A stretch of 45,945 nt of DNA from assembly GCA_000226015.1 (NCBI GenBank), contig JH154313.1:264462-310406 (forward strand). Reading direction: 5' to 3'. This document shows, piece after piece, positions 20,701 through 32,700 of the stretch. The stretch's first letter is position 1. Every line of letters begins with the position of its first letter. The DNA comes from Mnemiopsis leidyi (lineage: Eukaryota > Ctenophora > Tentaculata > Lobata > Bolinopsidae). A program made the translations under genes and the position numbers. Below the pieces are notes generated by a model. It did not search any database. It was given only the letters and a program-made list of their open reading frames with translations, and was not told the origin of the DNA.

Positions 20701-23700
20701 TCTGATAATAGCAACACCTTTCGGCTTTCTCAGATTGAAATTTATTCAAGATCTGAACTATCAAACTCGCGTGCTTAGCTTTAAGAACCGATGATCTCAA
20801 ATCAACGGCAACGTTATGAGCACCGACACCTGTAGTCAGCTGACGTTGAACCTCACCAGAAAAATATTCACTGTAACATTTCCTAACAACGATGAAGAAA
20901 TCGATAAGTTTCATTTTGTTTCAACATGATTTTACCGATTTTTAGAAAATTTTGAATTTCCATTGTGTCAGACAACAAAATGATGAAAAATACCCTTATT
21001 TTCTGTGACGTCCGAAATGTGACGGTTTTTGTTCAATTTCGCCATATTTTCGGACCGCCAAAATTTCGGTCGTCGCAAATTGGTCCGTCACAAAAATGTC
21101 TTGTAAGGTAATGCTGGTGGTTCGCTGTATTTTGTTCACAAAAGAAACGATATAAAATATTATGTTACGATTCTCAATGGAATGACTTTTCAATCGTCTT
21201 ACCGAGCATGCGAGATAATCGCGAAGTTTCAGTATCAATGAAGTCACTTCCCTTCTCGATGACTTTCTTCATAACTTTGTGATAATACTGAGCCTCCCTG
21301 AAATTTGATATAATTGAGATTTGTTCAAAACTTGTTGAAATTTGATCCCCTAACTGATAAAGATTGATAAAGAATTCAGTTGGAATTTCACAGAGAAGTT
21401 AAGTCATTTAGACGAAATATACAGTCCAGATTACAAAATCAAAACTTCCAAGTATTTCTACTAAGTTCTAGATAACATCAAGTCTAACTCCCATAACGAC
21501 TAACTTGGCCAAATCAGCACTAGCAGCAACAGTTTCCTCCATAACAGCACTCTTGTCTTCAGCGCTCATGAACTTAGCGGCAAGCGCATCGAGCGCCTCA
21601 ACACGTCCTGCATCATCAGTGAGGCCTCCTCCCGCAACACGCTTGAGACCACATCGTGCGTTAAGGTAGGTGATGAAGTCCTCTTGGGAGCGTCCACCGT
21701 TGTAGGCCTCTCCATCTTTGTTGTCTTTAGGGAAGAACTTGATGGTAGGGAAACCAGATACACCAAATCTGCGAATGCCATTATTTGAGAGTTATTTTTG
21801 CCTGGTGATGATTTACTGGGAATAAACTGTTTTCCAAAACTAACATCAGTACCATACATGAAGAACAATTACAGTTCAGAAAGTTTGCAGTGCAGTAAGA
21901 TCACACCAACCTTCCGCCCAGTTCCTTCTCACTATCAGCGTCTACTTTAGCTACCACACAGCTCCTGTCTGACTTGAATGTTTTACCGACCTCCTCGTAT
22001 ACAGGAGTTAGTTTCTTGCAGTGTCCGCACCCTGGGTAATTATTACTGTTACTGTTACAGTTACTGTTACTGTTACAGTTACAGATACTGTTACAGTTAC
22101 TGTACTGTTTACTGTTACAGTTACTGTACTGTTGACTGTTACTGTACTGTACTGTTTACTGTTACAGTTACAGTTACTGTTACAGTTACAGTTACTGTTA
22201 CTGTACTTTTCTGTTACTGTTACAGTTACTGTTACAGTTACTGTTATGTTACTGTTTCAGTTACTGTTACAATTACTGTTATAGTTACTGTGTCTGTTTC
22301 AGTTACTGTGTTTCAGTTACTGTTACAGTTACAGTTACTGTTCTGTTACTGTTACAGTACTGTTTACTGTTACTGTTACAGTTACTGTTACAGTTACTGT
22401 TACAGTTACTGTTACAGTTACTGTACTGTTTACTGTTACAATTATAGTTACTGTACTGTTTACTGTTACAGTTACTGTACTGTTTACTGTTACAATTACT
22501 GTTACTGTACTGTTACTGTTTACTGTTACAGTTACTGTTGCTGTACTGTTAATGTTACTGTTTACTGTCACTGGTACGGTATTGCTAGTACTGTTACTTG
22601 TATTGTGACGATGTATGGCGGAGTACGGGTATTAGGAAATGCCGAAATGACAATCTGAAGGGGTTTCAGTCGAAATTTTAAGTTTCATTATTATGATTAT
22701 GTCAATCGGTTGCTATCTCGACATATAAATGACACTGCACCCTCGAAATGAGACAAATTTTTGAAAGCTTCGTATCGTTCAAGCGTGATTCGGGGCGCAT
22801 ATGATTCTGTAATGGCTTTCATCGTAAATGATTACAAATGATATGGTGGGATCATTCAACAAGACTTCAAAGCTTCCAACATAATATTTCATAGCATATT
22901 AATTTTAAGCCGCAGTGTCATACCTCCTATTTCGGGAAAAACGCCAGTTTAAGAGAAATATCCAGGTTCAATTTGCCAAAAAATGACAAATAACTACCAT
23001 GATCAATTAGGGAAGGGTTCCCAAACACTATATAATACAACGTTTCACAATGAAATAAAAATACAATAGAGCGAGGTGGGCACGTGTCATTTAATTTCCC
23101 AATTATACTCGACACAGTGAGAGAAACAACTCGGGGAGGCGACGCAGCTTGGTCAAGCGTCATCGTTACTGACGACACCGTTACTGACGACACACTCGAG
23201 TAGATTGCTGACCACACAGTGTCGCTAATGTTGGACAGATTTTGTTGCGTTCTCCAATCAAATGTTTACATGAGGATGAGCTACAGTTGTAGTTGTCGAG
23301 CCGGTTCAGAAATTGTCTACCAGCGTGATGGGTTGTCTCTACTTTTTTATGTGCCGATTTTATCTATCTATTTAGGGTATTCCTGAACTAAAACTGCATA
23401 CTTCTCAGCTAATAGATGTATCTATTTAGGGTATTCCTGAACTAAAACTGCCTACTTCTCAGCTAATAGATGTATCTATTTAGGGTATTCCTGAACTAAA
23501 ACTGCATACTTCTCCGCTAATAGATGTACAATTTATACTGAAAGTAATATGAACAAAAGAATAGAAGTAATATGAACAAAAGACTGGAAGTAATATGAAC
23601 AATAGACAGAGGCATAAATCAGGGCCTGTATTGCAGATATTTTTGGAAACTGTGGTTACTGGTGACCGACCTGATCTTTATAAATATAATACAGATAAGA

Positions 23701-26700
23701 AGTACTAATGATTCAACAGAATTGGATATAACGATTATATTCACCTTAATTTTGCCATATTACAAACGCAGCTTTAACTATCCAATGCAGATATTGCGAT
23801 CATCAATTGAATAGCCCAGGATCATTCTCTAAGATAACTAAGTTAAGTTAATTCAAAACGCCATTGTGTAATGGGTATCCACATACAACTTTTGGTTTGG
23901 TTGGAGAGACGAAATAAAACAGTTAACATGACTGGGTTCTTGAAATCTTCAATTTATACATCATCTTTAGAGAACCTCAAATTATTTGTATAATAGTAGT
24001 GTTGAAAGTATCCACATAATATGAACATAATTAAGATTAAACTCTCGCTTGACAGCTAATATTCGGTCAGGCTTATTATGAACATCAATCAAGGTTGCAC
24101 CGTTCGATTATTCCATTAACGTATCAACGCCATCAAGATTCAAGATTAATAAAATGGATTATCGCATCATATGTCTGGTTGTGGCATTTGATTATGAAAA
24201 TTCAGTTGTTTCTACAAGTCAGTCTGAGTTGTAAATATGTTGAGTTCCAAAATGTTCAGATTAAAAGGCGGAAGAACAAGATTTAAACAGTCCTATTTGC
24301 TGCTTGCACGCTCTTTTGACTGATTTAGGATAACATTGGCCGTTCCACAAAACAGCGTCTGAACTCTGAACTATTATTCTTGACGGCAATAATAAAGGAA
24401 TTTGGCATATCCATCTGTGCTAAAGACTTGTACTTGTAGTCTCGCTGTTAATAAATTCCTGGCTTTATACTAAATTCCTGGCTTTATACTACAAATGATC
24501 ATCAGATTGATGTCAATCGTGCTTTTTGTGTCTCGATTAGTTTTACTATATTCTGGAATATCACTGCAATATCGTTCGTGATTCTATTTTTCACAATAAA
24601 CACGTTACACGTACATAGTTGATACAGCTAGGAAAACACTGAATTACTAAAAACTGTTAATTTTAATAATGTTTCATGAGGTACAAGATTGCAGCGAAAA
24701 AGAATGCCCAACTAACGTCATTTCGTTGATGGGACAACATTCTTGATATCTCTGTGCTGTTTCTGCCACTATACAATGAAGGTATTAGGGTACAATTAGG
24801 GCATAGGTAATGACACTAATTAATTAGACTACCAACTGCCATGACGAAACGTGATACGAACAATCTCCAAAGTATATCACCTTAAGAGTTAAGAGTACAA
24901 TCCTCTAAGAACCCATATAAATTACCCATCAGACTACTATATCATAACGCTAAGTCGGGCATTAGATCCTGTACCATGGGAAATGTCTGGCAATTCCACA
25001 AAACCAGAGATTCTCCTGGTACATGATTAGCACGACAAGAAGTTAGGAACTAAAGAACTGGTTAGTTAGAGAGGCTAGGAGATGGGAACTAAAGAACTGT
25101 CCTGTAAAGAGACAAGATAAAAGTGACACAGACTGAAATTGCGCAGAGCTCTTTAGGCTTCCCGTATATTCTTTTGTAATTTTGTTGTGTTTATTTTTGT
25201 AGAGCTGCCGTTCTGTCGTTTTCAAGTTGATGCAGCTAAACTGGCGTTAGCCACTAGCCGGTTGCACGTTCTTTTTAGATTATCGACAGAAACCGTACAG
25301 GAATAAAATTTAGAAGACAAAATTACTACAACGACAATATTATTCTTCCGTGAATATTAAATTATATTCTGGCCTAAAGATGGGGCGGCAAAGCCTCGCC
25401 TATAGTCTGCTACTCTCCACAGTATCCTCACATTACTGCTGATATTATAAGTAAGTCAAGCGTTAGCGGCTTATTGTGGAATGTCCCGTGAGAGCTCTGC
25501 TTTATCAGGGTTTATTAGGGTTTATAGACCTGTTTATATAGACCTGTCTATCAGGGTTTATCAGGGTTTATACACCTGTTTATCAGGGTTTATAGACCTG
25601 TTTATCAGAGTTAATAGACCTGAATTAGTTTGTTTGTTATATGTGTCTTTTATCATTGGACATTGTTCTTTTGTTGTACATGGTTCTTGAAAATTGTCCT
25701 AAAAAACGACTGTTTTATAATAAGTCTAACTTCTAACGAATATTATTCGGTAACTAGACAAGTTTTTGTGGATAAGTCTTGTCTGTGGTTTTAAAAGGGG
25801 GTGAGGGTAAGTGTAAACTAAATCATGGGATACAGCTAAAAATCATACGATCGTTATCAGCATCTGTTCTCAACCTCAAAGTCAGAAACTAGTCTTATTA
25901 CTTAATTAGAAACTGTTGCTTATCAGTAGCTAACACAGAGCAGCATGTGAAGTTGCCTCACTTAGACAAGCCACACCCTGACTACAAACAGGCTGCTCCG
26001 TCATACAAGTTGATTAATTGAAAACAATGCCATGACGTGAGGTCCTTGTCGTCAAAATGCGATACTTCAAGTAGTCGCCACTTGACACCCCGTCCCTCCC
26101 TCCCTTCCTCACTGAACCTAACAATGATCGTGTGGGTCTTGCGTGAGAGGAGCCTTAGAATTGCCGTTAATCTAAACCTCAGATTAATCTTTGTACGAGG
26201 GCTAGCTCCACGCAAGGCACACTTGATCATTCTTAGCTAGATTAATCAGGAATCGTTGTACCAGATGACAAATATCTATCACGATCACTTGAAACTTTCT
26301 CAGAAAAGTAGTCCATCGACAGTTTTTACGTTTGTAATGCCAGCCGCCCTAATAACGAAATCGAACCACAGGCTGACGTGATAAGCAGGAAGATTTGCGA
26401 TTGCTAAGTTTTTTAATGAATTGCTCGTGGCCGCGAATCGCGATCTTCCACCTAATATCGAGATTACGATATAGAGATAATGAATACCTTATGTCTGCTT
26501 ACTATCTCCACTTTCGCTTTTCCCGCCTTATCATAAGTTGGATAGCAGGCTTTCCGGGTAGACCGTATATTTCCGTCATTAACCCGCACTTTGAATATGC
26601 TGGTTATGCAGGCTGCTTACTGGAAGATTCTTCAGGCGCTATCATTGTCGGGTATATTATCTTCTGTTTAGCAGTTTAGTCCGTCGGTTCTGTCCGTCGC

Positions 26701-29700
26701 TAAGTTTTGCCGCGTGTACAAATACTTCGACAGTATACTTGTTGTGGCACTCCTAGTAAAAACTTGTGTTGTTGTAGTTGCAAACTTGTTGTAGTTGCAA
26801 ACTTGTTGTGGTTGCAAACTCGTGAAGTCGTCATTGTTTCAAACTTGTGGTCAAACTTTTGGTAGTTCTGAAACTTCTCATATGACATCACGTTCGAGAC
26901 ATTCCTAATACCGTCATATATGATATAAACGTCTGGTAATGGCACATATTACCTACTGTAATAATATGCAAAGTATGGCACGTGACCTGATGTCTAAGAC
27001 GACAGAGAGTGGTTTTCCCGGTTAATGGCAGGCATTTACCCAGCATTTTGTGTCTTCCACGTTTGCGCTCCTTCTACCCCTTAAAAAACCCATTTTCATG
27101 GCGACCTTATCAAATACCATGAGTTGTCGTACTTTTGCACGACTCTCTAGTTTTGCTCGTTGTTGAATTTTAGAGTTTTTTCTACCAGAATGCCAATGGC
27201 GATTTTGAACAAGGGTACGTTGAAACTGGTACATGTGCCATAGCCCATACTAGTGCTTAAATTAGCGCCAGAACAGTGATGATAGGGGATAGGCGATGGT
27301 AACACTCACTAGACGAGTTGATATTCATAAGGATACAACTGAAGCTGCATTTTTTGTAAGAAACCGGGTACTGGGTAGCACCTATCTTCTGTTTATTTCT
27401 TCAGTTCTCTAAACTTGAAGCAGAATCAAATCTGAGAGTTTCTGTTTGTTACAAGCAATAGGTTGTGTCTCTGATCTGTGGAGCAATAAATTCTAAAAAC
27501 TGGTATTACCACCATCTCATTTTGATCTAACAAATAGTCTAAGCTTTTATCCACATGCCCACTGTATGTGGCCCGACCGCAAAACGTGCCAGCTCGCTAT
27601 CCAGCTTTACGCTTTTGTCTTCTTATGTTCACTCACAAAAAACTGGACACCAGTTGCCCGCCACCACTAATTAAGGAACCCTAAAGACGGGATAGTTTTA
27701 CACTTCACCGTCAAGTACACGTGTTTACTTCTTCCTAGTCAGTACCTTGGTAACAGACCTCTACAGCAGGGGGCTCTACACGTGCTAGTCATTAGTTTAG
27801 AGAACGTGTAGTTAGATATTCTTCTTTTCACAACGATGGCCTGGCGTGATCATTTCAGAGAGTTAGTTTACTGTTCAGCGGTCAGTTTACTGTTCAGTTC
27901 ACAACACAAATAGTATCTCTAATATTACTATTTTATAATTTGTTATTATCCGACAGTAAAATCATTACCAGAACACCAGCCTTCATGTTAACACCTTCAT
28001 TATGGCCTAGCAGTTTGTCAACCGTATAGAACTTCACGGATGAGAGCTTTCCCCAAATTTAACGACAACCACATTCTTACTCTAACTATCACATGAGGTG
28101 TGTTTGGATAGGCAAGGGCAGGTTATTGGTATCATCTATCGTGATAATAACCAGGATTCTCATTTCCCGTCCTATTTCACCCCGTCTCATTGCTATTAAC
28201 AAACCTTTACCACGGTCTTGCCGTCTCATTGCTCGAGTTAGACGATAATTAAGCGTTCTAGAGAATTTGGCGTACAACTGATCAAGGAAATATCCATCCT
28301 AGTTTCTCCTTCTTGCTCTAGCTGAGTTAGCAGCACTCAGGTCTTGAAACGCTACATCCCTTAAAAATGGCAGTTTTCACTCTCTTTTGTAGGAATTAAG
28401 TTGCCCTTGAAATATTATGTGGAGTGTACCTAAGTGCCGTTGCCTTATTAGGCTTTTGGAGCGATATAGTACTTTTTTGGACAGTTTTTTATGGCCTATC
28501 TGCTCGAGAAGATCAGATGGTAAACTTGAGAATAAATCAACTTGAGAAGAACTCGCTGCACAGGTCATGTCTTTAGCTTCTCAACACGAATCCCCCAATA
28601 CAGAATATGCTCCCGCAAAAAATTATCAGCCGCATGTTTCACACTTGTTCAGGATAGTCTCGATTAAGGACGATGTAATTGGACTAACTTAGGAGAAACA
28701 ACTCTGCTGTCACACTCAATTTTCAAGAAGAACACGGGCATTAAACATGTCGGATCAGGGTGGATACTCATGGCGATTGGGCGTCGTCATGTCTTTTGAG
28801 CACATTGAAACAACTCGCTTTCCTCTTTTCTTGCTCGTGTTTACGTGTTAGTCATTTATTAATTTCTAATCATTGTTGACAGGTCTCTTTCCGAATAGTT
28901 CGGCTAGAATTTAGCTCACATCACGGTTTTCTATTCTGCGATGCTAACTACGTGAGTTTCTTGACAAAGATTTAGTTCTGAGATTTGCTTTTTGCATTAA
29001 GGATAGCCACTTTCAATAATACAAGGCTACGTTCGAAATTCACAAGACTGGCCGTTCGCCTGATTTAAGTACCGTCAAGTAGAAAGACTATTTTTAGAAT
29101 CATGTCGACCATTTCACGGTAATGCACTCACGGTCTTTTTCCCGAAAATCTGGAAAAATCTGGTCCAATAGTTTCGATTCAATGAGCAATATTTTTTGAA
29201 GTTAAAATGTTGGAAGAACAACTCAGCTCTCGACCAGATGTTCTGATATTTTCAATAGATCATTATCGTGCGATGTCTCTAGAAGTTGGTCGCCACAGGG
29301 GATAAAATACATCCGCAGGTCACGCATTTCAGCTAAGTCTCAGAGCCAAGCCTCCTACTTATGCGCCAGTTGCGAGAGTTGTTTTGTGGCAAAAAGATGG
29401 GTGTCGTTGCGAAGGCTATGTAATGGTTAAATCTAATATGTCGGACAAGCCTTATTCTGTTTTTTCATAAGTTCATTCAATAGTGCCAGTACTTTGTTTG
29501 ATATTACTTATTGCGAAATGGCTCTCGAGACAGCAGGGATCCCATTTTAACTAGCTCTGCTGGATGGTAAAGTGGGCGGGGTTTAACGATTTCTTCACGG
29601 CTTACTTCAACTACTCACCTCATTTAATCATGGCTCGATTGTACGTGAACCGATTGACCTCTATTCAAGTTGGCGTTCTTTAGCCACATTTCCAGTGAAT

Positions 29701-32700
29701 AGTGTGACCAGGTCGTCACAAATGTAGACCAGTTACTCGGAGGGGGCGATATTGAAACAATGGTATTGCTAAACTCGTCTTGATATTAGCTCTTTTGTTT
29801 GACCTCAATCGTTTTGTGACTCTGAAAATACTGTGACCAAGCTTAGATAGTGGGATGAGTATGACAACATATTTCTAAAATCAATTTGAATTTAATTAAA
29901 ATGCTCATTTAGAGAGGATGATGGAAGGTATATAATGGTTTCCATTACGATGTTAATTCTACTTTTAAGCCGAGGTGATGTTGCATAGTCACACTTTTTC
30001 AGAGACCCGTTCATTAGGTTTAAAGCAGGGCAGAGACAGGACCACATGAGTGACTACATTCTTGGACTAATCTTAGTGTTTTAACATCTGATCTAAAACT
30101 TCGCTGGTAAGATATTGTACCAGCCACATAAAAACACATGAGCTGTCTAGGCAACAGTTAATCTGTAAACCTAGACCTGTACTAAGAACATGCGTCTATT
30201 ATCAAGTCCCGATAGACAAATCAGTTTTCCTGAACTATTCACGACAAACTGCACTGGACTAACGACCGCCTGAGTACCGCTTTACCAGGTGTGGCAGGAA
30301 CTTCGCTCCTTCTCACTAAACAGCGTTGTTCAGTCCTCGCTTCATTTTATCTGGCTTGGTACCGACTACCGCCGGTTGTCTTAATTGCAGGTTGTTAGCT
30401 AAATGAGGCTTAAGGGACATTATTGTTGACAAGTGCTTTAAGTTTTGTTCTGCGCAACAGTAAGCGTGTAACTTGTTGAGAAACTTGCTCAAAAAGTAGT
30501 TTCTTGACTTGCTAAACACTTTCGGAAATCTTAAAGGTTTCTTTTAGGAAAAATTAGACCGAGTTACAAGATCTTTACAGTTGTCTGTGTCATGGTGTCT
30601 TGTTTTGCCGTTTACATAGCGATACAAGATAACGCGGTAAAGTTACTTACATCACGTGAAATGTAATTTCTTGATTGACTTGCAGACTAATCACTGATTG
30701 CGGTTGATTCCCTCGAATCATATATTTACAACTATTAAGCACAATCTTGCATCAATGTTTAACGTTTCCTCCCGGTTCCAGTCCAAGTCGCCATCTTGGT
30801 GAAATTGGATGTCAATCCTAAAAATTCCCGGGCTCGAGCCGTGACTTGCTAACGTGGTTCGAGCAGGTCATGCCTGTGCTTGCTAGAATAATCATTTCAA
30901 TGAAATGAAACACGTTAGGGTAGTACTATCTCTACATCATAAAATTAATTTCACGACAACTACTGACCTATTTTTGAGGAAACCCGATCAAGCCAATCCA
31001 ATTAGATATTTCAGTCAGTTTAGCTTTGAAGTAAACTATGTTAGGTCTAATCTAGTCGGGTATTCCCTAACCTTGCCAACCCAGGATGAACGCAGTACAG
31101 ATAGTACGAACAGCAGCAAGTGGGATGATAGGGGTAGTGGGTACTCTGACCAACCTCCTCTCTCTCTCCTACTTCCTTCGACACGACAGTAGAAGCATGG
31201 GATCCAGACTCCTCATCCTACTCAACACTTTCGACCTGTTTGTCTGCATCTCCGCTACTGGTGTGGTCGTGTTTTTCAACATGTCAAACGAGAGCAGTGG
31301 GGCAACTCAAACAGCACTGGACAAGACGACAGATGCGTTTAAACTGCTCTTCAGGATATCAACACAGTGTACTGGGTTTACAACCTGCTTGTTAAGCATA
31401 ACACGGACTATCAGCTTTATCAAGCCTTTCTACAGAGTCAACCAACTGGGAATTGCAGCTGCCTCAGCAGTTCATGCTACTGTCATAGCAGCTATCGAGA
31501 CCTTGATTATCGTTCTACACTGGACACAAAGCCCGAAGTTTGCTAGAGCAATGAACTCCATGAACGTGGTTGAACTGATTGTGTTGAGTTTGGTTTTCTT
31601 GTTGGTGGTTTGTTCAAACATTTTCAGTGTTGTGAGACTAAAAATTGTAGTTAAAAGTCAAGAGAGCATGGCTGGTATCAACCAAAGAGCCACGATAACG
31701 GTTTTCATATTATCCGTACTCTTCTGCTCCTTCAACGTCACATTTATTGCCACTTACTTCTGTTTTGTTTTCAACCTACCTATAAACGAAACAGTCTACT
31801 GGATTGCCTTTTGGTTGGCTCTACCACTCAACTCCGCATGCAATCCTCTGGTCTACATCTGGCGGAAGGAACATATGCGGACATATCTGAGACGCGAGTG
31901 GCGGAGAGTTACAACACGCAAGACTGAGACTCACAGAGCTCTCACCAGGGTTCTTACTGTTTTGTAATTTCGTTTTTAGATCTCATTTGTCTGTTTACTC
32001 GTAGAGCTGTATTTCTTATTGGTCTTTACAGTAATATTACTTGTACACAATTGCTTAGAAATATCTAGACATTTTTCAAACAAGATTTTAACTTCTACTA
32101 CCAAACTACTATGTTAGTTCAGTAACTGATTAAAACTTACATTAAAATTGAGGTAAATGCAATGATACAGAGCTGTGAAAGACTTATCCAATCTCTTTCT
32201 TTAAATGTGCGCTTATTAGATTCATCATTCATATCAAGCCAAGACTTTTGAATTTAGAAATGCATTGCTTTGGTTCAAAGAAATTTTACTTTCACAAATA
32301 GTTACAAAAAATAAATAGAGGGGAAGATTGTAGATCAACTTACATGGAGCATAGAACTCAACGAGAACGTCTTTAGTAGAGTCAAGGGCAATAGAGTCGA
32401 AGTTGGATTTGTCAAGCTGAACAACAGCGCTGGCTGGCTTCTTGATGAATCCTCTCGCACCGCTCTCTCGGTTTATAAATCTGAGAAGGGAGTAGAATGT
32501 GATTGCTACGTTCAACTTATAAGCGTCTTCATCATTATAAGTAAAACGAGATCATTCCTTTAAGTAGATAGTCTAAATAAGCAAGATCCTGCTTGTGAAA
32601 TGAATTATGCACTAGGACCATGTCACTGTGTAAGATATAGTAAGTGTGGGGTGACAAAGTAAGAAAACTACACCATATTTGCATCTTATAACAAGAATTG

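Larger units (their letters stand above)
22580..31080. other. Interior of PDI intron 4, gene-poor
   Basis: About 8.5 kb of AT-rich DNA. Besides the repeats at 23366, 23541 and 25501 I see no gene, RNA or full transposon. The small ORFs at 24095, 25982, 26395, 27022, 28089 and 30316 show no motif or coding bias I would trust. Confidence 0.6.

Noticed and set aside
20690-20914. 74-codon ORF as a host gene
   Set aside because: It lies entirely within the TIR element and is more likely part of that element or noise.
21978-22658. 226-codon ORF rich in YCYSYC
   Set aside because: It is a translation of the TACTGT/TACAGT array and lies antisense to a confirmed PDI exon.
30905-31192. 95-codon ORF overlapping the GPCR start
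   Set aside because: It is in another frame over the GPCR N-terminus, with no membrane or domain features.
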